From: Comamonas testosteroni
GTDB lineage: Bacteria > Pseudomonadota > Gammaproteobacteria > Burkholderiales > Burkholderiaceae_C
Length of the DNA stretch: 64,000 nt
Assembly (NCBI RefSeq): GCF_000761245.1
Contig: NZ_AWOR01000047.1
Span: 62,001-126,000, forward strand
Direction: 5' to 3'
Each line of letters opens with the position of its first letter. Positions within the stretch are counted from its first letter, which is position 1. The position numbers and the translations under genes were made by a program. Shown piece after piece: positions 25,541 through 34,530 of the stretch. The notes under the pieces are model-generated. The model did no database searches. It saw only the letters and a list, made by a program, of their open reading frames with translations, and was not told where the DNA came from.

Positions 25541-26809
25541 ATGACCCAGTCTGCCCTCAGCTCTTTGACTCTTGGTTATCGGCCGCTCTGGGGACGTACG
25601 CGACGCCTGGCAGGGATTGAGCTTTATGTCCACGAGGACTCGGGCTCCTCTGCCGACATGGCGCATTTCCTGCGCACGGTGGATGAGATCTGGAGCCGTC
25701 AGGCCCCGCCGCTCTTGATATCGCCGCAGTCCCGCCAGGTTCTGTGCAATCTTCTCGAACATGCACCTCAGGGCAGCCCCTGGATAGAGGTGCGCGGCGA
25801 CTGGCTGCAGCAAGATGAAGGTATCTACGAGCTGGTGCAGAAGGCCAAGGCACGCGGGCTGATGCTGGTCTGGGGAGGATCGCTGGCCGATGTGCCCGAT
25901 GCTGATGCGGCGCGCTGCTTTGCCAGCAGCCTGCTGAGCCTGCCGCCTGAAGGAGCCGCGGGACTGCCCAATGTGGTGCGCCCAAGCCAGCCGGCGAAGG
26001 ATGCGGACAAGGAGACTGCCTCGGGCTTTTTTGCCACTCAGCCCCTGAATCTGCTGGACGGACAGATGTACCAGAGCCTGCAAAGCCTGGAGCTGGCGCG
26101 CTCCTGTCTTGACGAGCATGAAGCGGCCGCCGTGGCCGGCTGGCCCGTGGCAGACACCATGCAGGCCTTTCGGCTGCAGCAGCCCCAGCCCTCGCGCGAT
26201 GCGCTCTTCAGGCTCATGAAAGCCATCGACAAGGAACAGTCCCTGGATGTGATGGAAGAGATCCTGGGCTCGGACCCGGTGCTGGCCTATCGCTTTTTGC
26301 TCTATACCAACTCGGCCGCACTGGGCCTGCGTCGCGGCGTGGACTCGCTGCGCCGCGGGCTGGTGATGCTGGGGCTGGGCACGCTGGAGCGCTGGCTGGC
26401 CGACCAGCTGCCCCATGCCTGTACCGAGCAAGACCTGGTGCCTCTGCGCACGCAGGTCGTGCTGCGCGCCAGGCTGGCCGAGCAACTGATCGAGGCCGGG
26501 GTAAGCCTGGATCTGCAGCGCGAGATGTACTTGTGCAGCCTGTTCTCGCAGCTGGATTTGCTGCTGCATGAGTCGGTGGCCACCATCTTGCGACGCACGC
26601 CGCTGAACGAGCGCATTTTCGATGCCATCGTCACGCGCTCCGGTCCTTATGCGGCTGTGCTGCAGATGAGCCAGGCTCTGGAGAGTCGTGACCCGGCGCC
26701 CATCCGGCAGCTGCGCGAGCAGGAGGAGTGGGAGGCCGAAGACCTCAACCGGATGCTGCTGCGCATGCTCAGCGAACTCAAGCTGGGCATGCCGCAAGCT
26801 CAGTCCTGA
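25541..26809 (+). CDS. HDOD domain protein with degenerate EAL-like N-terminus
   Basis: The 422-residue protein has the two-part layout of YuxH-type proteins. The N-terminal half (about residues 8-200) starts LGYRPLWGRTRRLAGIELYV, like the opening strand of EAL domains. It has no EAL signature and lacks the metal-binding residues expected of a working c-di-GMP phosphodiesterase. The C-terminal half (about 210-400) is an HDOD domain (DALFRLMKAIDKEQSLDVME, then ILGSDPVLAYRFLLYTNS). Such proteins usually act as protein-binding or c-di-GMP-sensing regulators. It lies between flgL (55 bp) and flhB in the same direction, so a role in controlling motility is likely, but its mechanism is not known. 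Confidence 0.85.
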   Translation: MTQSALSSLTLGYRPLWGRTRRLAGIELYVHEDSGSSADMAHFLRTVDEIWSRQAPPLLISPQSRQVLCNLLEHAPQGSPWIEVRGDWLQQDEGIYELVQKAKARGLMLVWGGSLADVPDADAARCFASSLLSLPPEGAAGLPNVVRPSQPAKDADKETASGFFATQPLNLLDGQMYQSLQSLELARSCLDEHEAAAVAGWPVADTMQAFRLQQPQPSRDALFRLMKAIDKEQSLDVMEEILGSDPVLAYRFLLYTNSAALGLRRGVDSLRRGLVMLGLGTLERWLADQLPHACTEQDLVPLRTQVVLRARLAEQLIEAGVSLDLQREMYLCSLFSQLDLLLHESVATILRRTPLNERIFDAIVTRSGPYAAVLQMSQALESRDPAPIRQLREQEEWEAEDLNRMLLRMLSELKLGMPQAQS

Positions 26810-26993
26810 GTGTCTGGATGAAAATTCACTGAAAACAGGCTCTATCCCATTGCGGGTGGGTGATGGGTGCTATTAAATTGGTGAATGCACCGTGGGGCAG
26901 AGTCGTGCATAAGCAGGGCTTGGCTGCCGCTTATCCACGCATTGCAGGGGCGCCGGATTCGGACAATTGGCACATCCAATCCGTCCGTGCGCC

Positions 26994-28175
26994 ATGTCCG
27001 AATCCCAAGACAAAAACCTGCCCGCCACCGAACGCAAGCTGCAGAAGACGCGTGAAGACGGCCAGGGTGCGCGCTCGCGCGATCTGTCGCACCTGGCAAT
27101 TCTGGGCACGGGCGCATTGCTGGTGCTGATGGGCACCCAGCCCATGATGAATCATCTGCGCGAGGCCATGGCCCAGCAGCTGGTGTTCAATGCCGCGACA
27201 GCCAAGACTCCGGCGCTGATGCTGGAGCGCTTTCAGTCCATGCTGATGCTGGGTCTTGGAATTTCCGTGATCTTTGCGCTGGTGACCACCACGGCCTCGG
27301 TGCTGTCCGGCGTGGCTGCCGGTGGCTGGATCTTCAGCTTCAAGCCCATTCAGCCGCGCTTTGGCAAGCTCAACCCTTTGTCGGGTCTCAAGAATCTGTT
27401 TTCCAAGCAGCAGCTGACCACGGTGGTCAAGATGGTGTTCATGACCATCGTGCTGGGCTTTGTGGCCTGGAAGTACATGAGCGCCAATATTGCCGAGATT
27501 GCGTCGGTTTCGGCCCAGCCATCGCCCATGGCGCTCTCCATGGTCGGTTCCTGGCTGACCACGGGCGTCACCCTGCTGCTGATCGTGGTGCTGCTGGTGG
27601 CCTTGATCGACGTGCCGCTGCAGGACTTTCTCTTCAAGTCGCGCCTCAAGATGAGTCATGAGGAAGTCAAGCAGGAGCACAAGGAGTCAGAAGGCAATCC
27701 GCAGCTCAAGGGCAAGATCCGCCAGAAGCAGCGCGAGATCGCCGACCGGGCCAGCGTCTCGGCCGTGCCGAAAGCCGACTTTGTGGTCACCAACCCCACC
27801 CACTATGCCGTGGCGCTGCGCTATGACGACGCCTCCATGGCCGCTCCTCAGGTAATTGCCAAGGGCACGGATCTGGTGGCGCTCAAGATCCGCGAAATCG
27901 CGGGCGTGCACCAGATACCGGTGCTGGAGTCGCCCATGCTGGCGCGTGCCCTCTATGCCCATGCCGATCTGGACCAGGCCATCCCTGCCGCGCTCTACAC
28001 CGCTGTAGCCCAGGTGCTGGCCTATGTCTATCGTCTCAAGGCTGCACTGAGCGGCCAGGGTCCCATGCCCGATGTCCTGGGCGAGCCCCCCGTACCCGTG
28101 GAGCTGGATCCGCACCGTGGCCGTACCCAGCCTGCGGCGGTCGATGCTGCTGCGCAGCAAGAAGGTAATCTGTGA
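26994..28175 (+). CDS. flhB: Flagellar export switch protein FlhB
   Basis: The 393-residue inner-membrane protein has four membrane helices and the C-terminal cytoplasmic domain with the autocleavage motif NPTH at residues 267-270 (VVTNPTHYAVALRYD). Self-cleavage between Asn and Pro switches export from hook to filament substrates. The start at 26994 (MSESQDKNLPATERKLQ) matches the conserved N-terminus ('EDKTEKPTPKKLEDARKKG' type), and a 9-residue upstream extension is not expected. The proline/charged tail after about residue 350 is variable. A 184-bp gap precedes it, with no clear promoter that I can place. Confidence 0.98.
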   Translation: MSESQDKNLPATERKLQKTREDGQGARSRDLSHLAILGTGALLVLMGTQPMMNHLREAMAQQLVFNAATAKTPALMLERFQSMLMLGLGISVIFALVTTTASVLSGVAAGGWIFSFKPIQPRFGKLNPLSGLKNLFSKQQLTTVVKMVFMTIVLGFVAWKYMSANIAEIASVSAQPSPMALSMVGSWLTTGVTLLLIVVLLVALIDVPLQDFLFKSRLKMSHEEVKQEHKESEGNPQLKGKIRQKQREIADRASVSAVPKADFVVTNPTHYAVALRYDDASMAAPQVIAKGTDLVALKIREIAGVHQIPVLESPMLARALYAHADLDQAIPAALYTAVAQVLAYVYRLKAALSGQGPMPDVLGEPPVPVELDPHRGRTQPAAVDAAAQQEGNL

Positions 28176-30277
28176 TGTCGTCGAATCCTCTGCAACTGCT
28201 CCAGAAGTGGTCTGGCTCCAACGTCGGCGCCCTGCAAGGGATGACCGCTCCCATTCTGGTGGTGGCCATTCTGGGTCTGATGGTGTTGCCTGTGCCGCCT
28301 TGGCTGCTGGACACCTTCTTCACCCTCAATATTGCCGTGGCGCTGATGGTGATGATGGTGGCGGCCTACATGATCAAGCCGCTGGATTTCGCGGCCTTCC
28401 CCTCGGTGCTGCTGCTGACCACGTTGATGCGTCTGTCGCTCAACGTGGCATCGACGCGCGTGGTGCTGATGGAGGGCCACACCGGCCCCGGCGCCGCGGG
28501 CGCGGTGATCGAGGCCTTCGGCCACTTCCTGATCGGCGGCAACTTTGCCGTGGGTCTGATCGTGTTCAGCATTCTGGTGGTCATCAACTTCGTGGTGATT
28601 ACCAAGGGTGCCGAGCGCATTGCCGAAGTCTCGGCCCGCTTCACGCTGGACGCGATGCCCGGCAAGCAGATGGCCGTGGACGCCGATCTGAACGCCGGCC
28701 TGATCGATGAGAAGGAAGCCAAGCGCCGCCGCGCCGAAGTGGGCGAGGAAGCCAATTTCTTCGGCTCCATGGACGGTGCCAGCAAGTTTGTGCGTGGTGA
28801 CGCGATTGCCGGCATCCTGATTCTGGTGATCAACGTCATCGGCGGCCTGATCATCGGCATGGCCCAGCACGGCCTGTCCGCGAGTCAGGCGGCGGACAGC
28901 TATATCCTGCTGGCTGTGGGTGACGCGCTGGTGGCGCAGATTCCAGGCCTGCTGATCTCCGTGGCATCGGCCATGGTGATATCGCGCGTTGGCAAGGATT
29001 CCGACATGGGCCGCCAGATCGTGCAGCAGCTGTTCATGTCGCCCAAGGTGCTGGGCATCACTGCCGGCGTGATGATCTTGCTGGGTCTGATTCCCGGCAT
29101 GCCGCATCTGGTGTTCCTCAGCATGGGTGCCTTGCTGGGCTGGGGTGCCTGGGTGCTGGACAAGAGGGAAAAAGCCCGCTTGGCCGCCCAAAACAGCGCC
29201 CCGGTGCCCCAGCAGCAGGCTGCGCAAACTGATGGCGAAGCGACCTGGGACGATCTGCAGCCCGTGGACCTGCTGGGCCTGGAGCTGGGCTACCGCCTGA
29301 TCGCGCTGGTGGACAAGAGCCGCCAGGGCGACCTGCTGACGCGCATCAAGGGCGTGCGCCGCAAGTTCGCGCAGGAGGTCGGCTTTCTGCCGCCGGCCGT
29401 GCATGTGCGCGACAACCTGGAGCTCAAGCCCAGCGCCTATCGCATGACGCTGCGCGGCGTCATGGTGGGCGAGGGCGAAGCCTTCCCCGGCATGTTCCTG
29501 GCCATCAACCCCGGCGGCATCACCACGCCGCTGATCGGCACGGCCACGACCGATCCGGCCTTTGGTCTGCCCGCGCACTGGATCGACGAACGGCAAAAGG
29601 AAGCGGCACAAATGGCCGGTTTTACCGTCGTTGATTCGGAAACCGTGATGGCGACGCATTTGTCACACTTGATGCAAGTGCACGCGGCCAAGCTGTTGTC
29701 TCGTACCGAGACGCAGCAGCTCGTTGACCATGTGGCCAAGCTGGCCCCCAAACTCATCGAAGAAGTCATCCCGAAAATGGTGCCCATCACAACGTTCCAG
29801 AAAGTGCTCCAGCTGCTGCTGGAGGACTCTGTGCACATTCGTGATATCCGCACCATCATCGAGACGCTGGCCGAAAATGCCACGCAGACGGCCGACCCGG
29901 TGGAGCTGGCGCGTCGCGTGCGCATTGCGCTGTCGCCCGCCATCGTGCAGCAGATCTACGGTCCGACTCGTGAGCTCAATGTGATTGCTATCGAGCCCGG
30001 CCTGGAGCGTCTGCTGGTGCAGGCACTGTCGAACCCCAATGCGCCATCGCTGGACCCCGGCGTGGCTGAAATCCTCACACAAAAAGCGGTCGATGTGGCC
30101 AACCAACAGGAAGAGCTGGGCCTGCCCGCCTGCCTGCTGGTGCCGGACGCGATCCGCAACTCTCTTGCCAAGCTGCTGCGTCGTGTGGCGCCGCGTCTGC
30201 AGGTGCTCGCGCACAGCGAGATTCCCGAGACGCACACCATCCGCATCGGCCCGATTCTTAAAGGTGCAACCGCATGA
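28175..30277 (+). CDS. flhA: Flagellar export gate protein FlhA
   Basis: The 700-residue protein has eight membrane helices in the first ~330 residues, including the FHIPEP-type conserved region (LDFAAFPSVLLLTTLMRLSL). The large cytoplasmic domain binds chaperone-substrate complexes. The block DADLNAGLIDEKEAKRRRAE is diagnostic for FlhA. The ATG at 28175 overlaps the flhB stop (TGATG). A GTG at 28172 is an alternative that adds one residue. It is coupled to flhF by an ATGA overlap. Confidence 0.98.
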   Translation: MSSNPLQLLQKWSGSNVGALQGMTAPILVVAILGLMVLPVPPWLLDTFFTLNIAVALMVMMVAAYMIKPLDFAAFPSVLLLTTLMRLSLNVASTRVVLMEGHTGPGAAGAVIEAFGHFLIGGNFAVGLIVFSILVVINFVVITKGAERIAEVSARFTLDAMPGKQMAVDADLNAGLIDEKEAKRRRAEVGEEANFFGSMDGASKFVRGDAIAGILILVINVIGGLIIGMAQHGLSASQAADSYILLAVGDALVAQIPGLLISVASAMVISRVGKDSDMGRQIVQQLFMSPKVLGITAGVMILLGLIPGMPHLVFLSMGALLGWGAWVLDKREKARLAAQNSAPVPQQQAAQTDGEATWDDLQPVDLLGLELGYRLIALVDKSRQGDLLTRIKGVRRKFAQEVGFLPPAVHVRDNLELKPSAYRMTLRGVMVGEGEAFPGMFLAINPGGITTPLIGTATTDPAFGLPAHWIDERQKEAAQMAGFTVVDSETVMATHLSHLMQVHAAKLLSRTETQQLVDHVAKLAPKLIEEVIPKMVPITTFQKVLQLLLEDSVHIRDIRTIIETLAENATQTADPVELARRVRIALSPAIVQQIYGPTRELNVIAIEPGLERLLVQALSNPNAPSLDPGVAEILTQKAVDVANQQEELGLPACLLVPDAIRNSLAKLLRRVAPRLQVLAHSEIPETHTIRIGPILKGATA

Positions 30278-31887
30278 ATATCAAACGCTTTTACGCCCCG
30301 ACCGCCCGCGAGGCCCTGGCCAAGGCGCGCATGGTTTTTGGCGACGGCACCCTGATTCTCTCCAACCGCCAGACGCCGGACGGAGTGGAAGTCATGGCCA
30401 CGGCCGAAGAGACCCTTCAGGACATGGATGCCGGCATGCAGACCGGCTCGCCCTTGCAAAAGGCTCTGGAGCGCCGCGCAAGCGACGAAGGCATGAGCCT
30501 GCGCAAGCAGCACTCGCCTCTGGCCCCCGCTGCTGCCAGGCGCAGCCCGGGCGGTGAAGCCATGAGTACGCTGGAGCATGTGCAGGCGCGCCAGACGGCC
30601 AAGGAAGAGCAGGCCCGCGAGATGCAGACTCAGGCCAAGCCGGTCAAGGCCATCAATGAACTGGCTCAGCACTCCGTGCAGGACGATGTGGAGCAACTGT
30701 CCATGAGCACGCTGACTTTCCAGGACTATGTGCGCGAACGCATGCTGCGCCGTCGTCATGAGTCGACGCTTGACAGCAGCGAAGCACTGCCCACGTTTGC
30801 CCAGCGCGTGCAGGAGCGCAACAACGAGCGCCCCGCCATGGCAGCCAAGTCTCAGTCGGCCAGCGCTGCGGTGGTCCGCCACAATCCTCTGCGCCCCGAG
30901 AAGATTCAGCTCAAGGAAAGCGCCAGGCCCGCCAGCGTGGCTGCGCCTCAGAACTTCATGCAGGAGATGCAGTCCATGAAGGATCTGATTGAGGAGCGCT
31001 TCAACACGCTGACCTGGCTGGGTCAGACGCGTCAGAACCCGATCCAGTCCAGCCTGATGCACAAGCTCATCCGTGCCGGATACTCGCCCGCACTTGCGCG
31101 TGCACTGATCGAGAAGCTGCCGGAGACTCTCTCCGCTGGCGACGCCGTGCGCTGGCTGATGCAGGTGCTGGAGCGCAATCTGCGCACCGATGCCGCCCAG
31201 CCTGCGATCTACGAGCAAGGCGGGGTGTTTGCCCTGGTCGGCGCGACCGGTGTGGGCAAGACCACGACCACGGCCAAGCTGGCGGCGCTGTGTGCGGCCA
31301 AGCACGGTCCCGCTTCCGTGGGCCTGATCACGCTGGATACCTATCGCATCGGTGGTCATGACCAGCTGCGCACCTATGCACGCATGCTGGGCATGGTGGC
31401 CCATCAGGCCCATGACAAGGCGGCTTTGCAGGACCTGTTGGGCCTGCTGCAAAGCAAGAAGATGGTGCTGATCGACACGACCGGCGTGGCCCCGCGCGAT
31501 CCGCGCAAGGACGAGATCATGGACGTGCTGGCCATTGAGGGCGTGCAGCAATTGCTGGCCGTCAATGCGGCCGCGCAGGGCGATGCGCAGGACGATGTCA
31601 TGCAGGCCTTCAAGGCGCGCGGCTCGCAACATGCCATCCTCACCAAGGTCGATGAAGCCGTGAAGGTCGGCCCCTCGGTGGATACGCTGATTCGCCATCA
31701 GATCCAGCTGCGCGGCGTGACCAATGGCCAGCGCGTGCCCGAAGACTTCGAGCGCGCCAATGCGCAGTTGCTGGTCTCTGCCTCCATGCGCTCGGCGGCC
31801 AAGTCGGCGTTTGATCCGCAGTCGCTGGATCTGGACTTCTTCTTTACCCCTTCGTCCGCCAGCGGCGCAGAGGCTGCCCATGCTTGA
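30274..31887 (+). CDS. flhF: Flagellar biosynthesis GTPase FlhF
   Basis: The 537-residue protein begins MNIKRFYAPTAREALAKARM, the typical FlhF N-terminus. It has a variable basic middle and a C-terminal SRP-type GTPase domain: GATGVGKTTTTAKLAALC (G1, about residues 322-339), DTYRIGGHDQLRTYA, LIDTTGVAPRDPR (G3) and TKVDEAVKVG (G4). FlhF places the flagellum, usually at a cell pole, and recruits early basal-body proteins. Its presence with an FlhG-position gene suggests controlled polar flagella. It overlaps flhA by ATGA and the next gene by 8 bp. Confidence 0.97.
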   Translation: MNIKRFYAPTAREALAKARMVFGDGTLILSNRQTPDGVEVMATAEETLQDMDAGMQTGSPLQKALERRASDEGMSLRKQHSPLAPAAARRSPGGEAMSTLEHVQARQTAKEEQAREMQTQAKPVKAINELAQHSVQDDVEQLSMSTLTFQDYVRERMLRRRHESTLDSSEALPTFAQRVQERNNERPAMAAKSQSASAAVVRHNPLRPEKIQLKESARPASVAAPQNFMQEMQSMKDLIEERFNTLTWLGQTRQNPIQSSLMHKLIRAGYSPALARALIEKLPETLSAGDAVRWLMQVLERNLRTDAAQPAIYEQGGVFALVGATGVGKTTTTAKLAALCAAKHGPASVGLITLDTYRIGGHDQLRTYARMLGMVAHQAHDKAALQDLLGLLQSKKMVLIDTTGVAPRDPRKDEIMDVLAIEGVQQLLAVNAAAQGDAQDDVMQAFKARGSQHAILTKVDEAVKVGPSVDTLIRHQIQLRGVTNGQRVPEDFERANAQLLVSASMRSAAKSAFDPQSLDLDFFFTPSSASGAEAAHA

Positions 31888-32737
31888 GCGTCGCTCGCCC
31901 CTGCATCAGGGCATGGCTCTGCATATGAGCGATGCCAGCACCGCCGGCTTGCGCGTGCTGGCCGTGCTGCACAGTGCGTCAGGTGCCGCTGCCGAGCAGG
32001 CCGTGCTGTGGCCGCTGTGCGCCCAACTGCAGCGCCTGGGCCAGAAGGTGCTGGTGCTTGATGGCAGCCAGGCCGAATCCTTTCACATGCCAGGTCTTGC
32101 CCAGCTGCTGGCGCAGCATGCCTGGCAGGCCCAGGCGGGACTGCGCGCAAGCGTCGGGGACGCCCAGTCGGTGGCCAGCCTGCCGGCGCGGCAGGGTCTC
32201 AAACAGCTGAAGGCCTCGGCTGACGAGATGGGGCTGGACATGCTGACGGCCCTGCAAGCCTATGTGCGCGGCTACACCACCGTGATCATCTATGCGAGCA
32301 GCGAAACCTTGACACCGCTGCTGCAAGGTCAGGGCCTGCAGCCGCTGCTGGTCGTACCGCCCGATTCCGAGCACCTGATCGAAAGCTACCGCCAGCTCAA
32401 GCATCTGGCCGTGTTTGCCGGTGTGGAATGCACGATTGCCGCGCTGGAAGCGCCGCTGACAGCAGACGGCCCACAGAAATACGACTGGAGCCGCAAGCAG
32501 AGCAGCTCGCAGACAGCCAAGCAAAACGCTCAGACACGCTTGCAGCGTCTGAATGCACTGCTACAGTGTTCGCAGCGCCACCTGGGCGATGCCCCGGTGC
32601 TCGTGCGCCTGCGCTGGCGTCAGGCCAGCGATCTGCATCAGCTCACGCTGCACATGCTCAAGACGGCCTGCATCCTGCCCATGCATGCCCAGCCCACGGC
32701 GGCTGCCGCACCTGAATCCCTTGTCTGGAGCCATTGA
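31880..32737 (+). CDS. FlhG-position MinD-like protein lacking a P-loop
   Basis: The 285-residue protein overlaps the end of flhF and precedes fliA, the standard place of flhG, whose product is a MinD-type ATPase that limits flagellar number. The N-terminal order of a MinD fold is visible: a first strand (GLRVLAVLHSASG), a helix, then GQKVLVLDGSQAE in the place of the MinD 'VLLVDAD' strand. However, the ATP-binding loop GGKGG-GKT is absent. The corresponding segment HSASGAAAEQAVL has no lysine. The rest of the protein does not resemble FlhG closely enough for me to name it. It may be a degenerate FlhG that acts without ATP hydrolysis. The start at 31880 (MLERRSP) avoids a long run in the flhF frame. 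Confidence 0.7.
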   Translation: MLERRSPLHQGMALHMSDASTAGLRVLAVLHSASGAAAEQAVLWPLCAQLQRLGQKVLVLDGSQAESFHMPGLAQLLAQHAWQAQAGLRASVGDAQSVASLPARQGLKQLKASADEMGLDMLTALQAYVRGYTTVIIYASSETLTPLLQGQGLQPLLVVPPDSEHLIESYRQLKHLAVFAGVECTIAALEAPLTADGPQKYDWSRKQSSSQTAKQNAQTRLQRLNALLQCSQRHLGDAPVLVRLRWRQASDLHQLTLHMLKTACILPMHAQPTAAAAPESLVWSH

Positions 32738-32742
32738 CTGCC

Positions 32743-33462
32743 ATGTACACCGCCAAAGGCCAACTCGACCGCGACGCGCTGATTCGTCAGCATGTGCCGC
32801 TTGTGCGTCGGATTGCCTTGCACATGATCGCCAAACTGCCACCGAACGTCGAGCTGGATGATTTGATCCAGGTCGGCATGATCGGTCTGGCCGAAGCGCT
32901 GTCGCGCTTCGAGAGCGAGCAAGGCGTGCAATTCGACACTTTCGCCAGCCAGCGCATCCGTGGTGCCATGCTGGACGAACTGCGCGAAGGCGACTGGATG
33001 AGCCGCAGTTCGCGCAAAAGCCAGAAGGAAATCGAGCAGGCGCTCAACCGCCTGGAGCAGCGTCTGGGCCGGCCCCCGCTGGAGTCGGAAATCGCGGCCG
33101 AGCTGGGCATGGCCCTGGACGACTATCAGTCCCTGCTGGGCAAGGTGCGCGGCACGCAGCTGGTCTATCTCGAGGACATAGGCGGCGGTGACGGCGACGA
33201 TGGCGATGACTATCTGGAGCGGCATGTGGCCGACTCCGGTGCCGATCCCTTTGCCTTGCTGCGTGACCAACGCATGCGCTCTGCATTGGTAGAGGCCATC
33301 AAGGCCCTGCCGGAGCGCGAGCAGTACGTGATGGGCATGTACTACGAGCACGACATGAACCTCAAGGAAATCGCCGCCGTGCTCGGCGTGACCGAGTCGC
33401 GGGTCTGCCAGCTGCACAGCCAGGCCATCGCCCGCCTGCGCACCAAGATGCGCTCGCATTGA
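32743..33462 (+). CDS. fliA: RNA polymerase sigma factor FliA (sigma-28)
   Basis: The 239-residue protein has sigma regions 2 (VELDDLIQVGMIGLAEALSR, then FDTFASQRIRGAMLDELREG), 3 and 4 (NLKEIAAVLGVTESRVCQLH, then SQAIARLRTKM). It directs late flagellar and chemotaxis promoters and is held in check by FlgM. I use the ATG at 32743. A TTG at 32734 would overlap the preceding stop. A stem-loop terminator follows at 33509-33550. Confidence 0.98.
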   Translation: MYTAKGQLDRDALIRQHVPLVRRIALHMIAKLPPNVELDDLIQVGMIGLAEALSRFESEQGVQFDTFASQRIRGAMLDELREGDWMSRSSRKSQKEIEQALNRLEQRLGRPPLESEIAAELGMALDDYQSLLGKVRGTQLVYLEDIGGGDGDDGDDYLERHVADSGADPFALLRDQRMRSALVEAIKALPEREQYVMGMYYEHDMNLKEIAAVLGVTESRVCQLHSQAIARLRTKMRSH

Positions 33463-33508
33463 ACACCTGAAACGGTTCGCCAGGCGCGGGCCGTTCGTCA
33501 GAGCAGAA

Positions 33509-33550
33509 GCCGCCGCGCTGGCAGATTCCATCTGCCCACGTGGCGGTTTT
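33509..33550 (+). terminator. Stem-loop terminator after fliA
   Basis: An inner hairpin (GGCAGAT / ATCTGCC) sits inside an outer GCCGCC / GGCGG pairing that runs into TTTTGCTTTT. It lies 47 bp after the fliA stop. Confidence 0.7.
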
Positions 33551-33667
33551 GCTTTTGTGACGCAGCCGTTTGGCTGTGTTCTGGTGCTTCGCTATCGATA
33601 GCTTGTGGCGTTCTACGACATTGGGTTCACGGATGCTTTGATCGATCACTCGTCGTCGCTGCAAGCA

Positions 33668-33701
33668 AAAAGCCCTGTTGCATTGCTGCAGCAGGGCTTT
33701 T
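33668..33701. terminator. Bidirectional terminator at the end of the fliC-fliD-fliS-fliT series
   Basis: Arms AAAAGCCCTG and CAGGGCTTTT form a stem with A- and T-runs at both ends. It lies between the convergent fliA and fliT genes, 20 bp beyond the fliT stop. Confidence 0.8.
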
Positions 33702-33720
33702 GGTTTGAGTGGCTTTGCAA

Positions 33721-34020
33721 TCAGTGCATCACATGCGGCTGGCCGTCGAACATATGCTCGAAGCTGGCCAGCCAGGGCTCGGCCAGCACGCGAATCTGGG
33801 CATCGTTGCGCAAGATGCGCTGCATGATGCGCGCCTTCTCCTTGCGCAGTTCGGGCGCCAGCTTTTCATCTCGCGAGCGAAAGCGCAGCTGCTCGATCAG
33901 CACGGCACAAGTGCCCTCATAGCGCGCAACACCGTCCCAGTCCTTGGCCTGGGCGGCCTGCAGCATCTTGGCACTGCTTTCCTCTATGGCGCGGTAGAAG
34001 TCGATCAATGTGTGCTCCAT
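33721..34020 (-). CDS. fliT: Flagellar export chaperone FliT
   Basis: The 99-residue helical protein begins MEHTLIDFYRAIEESSAKML and carries EQLRFRSRDEKLAPELRKEK, then ARIMQRILRNDAQIR, resembling FliT helices. It lies directly after fliS, its usual place. FliT escorts the filament cap FliD to the export gate and, in some species, tunes flagellar gene expression. It is 3 bp from fliS. The family is weakly conserved, so the call leans on context. Confidence 0.85.
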   Translation of the reverse strand: MEHTLIDFYRAIEESSAKMLQAAQAKDWDGVARYEGTCAVLIEQLRFRSRDEKLAPELRKEKARIMQRILRNDAQIRVLAEPWLASFEHMFDGQPHVMH

Positions 34021-34023
34021 TTT

Positions 34024-34440
34024 TTAGGCAGCAGCGGGTGCTGGTGCATTGGTTATTTCATTCCAGCCCTGTGCAACCGTGTTCACAAGGCCTGCGACTT
34101 CATCGACCATGCTTGCATCGTTGCGGGCATTGGCCAGGGTCAACCGGGTGGTGCAGTACTCGTAGAGCGAGGCCAGGTTGCCGGCCAGCTCGCCCCCTTT
34201 TTCGCGGTCCAGCGCGCCCAGCAGGCCTTCCTGCAGAATGCGCACCGCCTTGCCGATATGGCGCACTTTTTCATTGATATCACCGCGCTCGATCGCGCCG
34301 CGTGCCGCATTGATGGAGGCAAGCAGGCCATCAAACAGCATCTTGATCAACTGCTGAGGCGATGCGCTGTCCACCATGGATTGCACACCCACCTGACGGT
34401 AAGCCGACATTGCGCGCGCATTGGCTGGGGAAAACATCAC
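34024..34440 (-). CDS. fliS: Flagellin export chaperone FliS
   Basis: The 138-residue protein has the FliS pattern: YRQVGVQSMVDSASPQQLIK, then MLFDGLLASINAARGAIERG and KVRHIGKAVRILQEGLLGAL. FliS binds the C-terminus of newly made flagellin and prevents it polymerising in the cytoplasm. AAAGGAG is a strong ribosome-binding site. A sigma-28-type promoter with a perfect GCCGATAA lies 40 bp upstream. Confidence 0.97.
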   Translation of the reverse strand: MMFSPANARAMSAYRQVGVQSMVDSASPQQLIKMLFDGLLASINAARGAIERGDINEKVRHIGKAVRILQEGLLGALDREKGGELAGNLASLYEYCTTRLTLANARNDASMVDEVAGLVNTVAQGWNEITNAPAPAAA

Positions 34441-34479
34441 AAAACTCCTTTGTTGCAGTTTCTCAAATTACTGTTCTGG

Positions 34480-34506
34480 TTATCGGCCGACTCAGGGGGC
34501 AATTAA
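34480..34506 (-). promoter_or_regulatory. Sigma-28 promoter for fliS-fliT
   Basis: On the minus strand the -10 element is GCCGATAA (8 of 8 consensus bases). A TTAA/TAAT sequence at 14-15 bp spacing stands in for the consensus TAAA. It lies in the fliD-fliS gap, so fliST can be transcribed apart from fliD. Confidence 0.7.
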
Positions 34507-34530
34507 GTCCTTTCTGCAGGCTTCAATAGC

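Noticed and set aside
26810..26993. Sigma-54 type promoter before flhB (TTGGCACATCCAATCC)
   Set aside because: The GC element and spacing needed for sigma-54 (TGGC-N8-TTGC) are not present after TTGGCAC. Only a partial likeness was found.
29956..31881. A 641-codon open frame on the minus strand opposite flhA and flhF
   Set aside because: It is antisense to two clear flagellar genes, has no plausible motif and no good start context.
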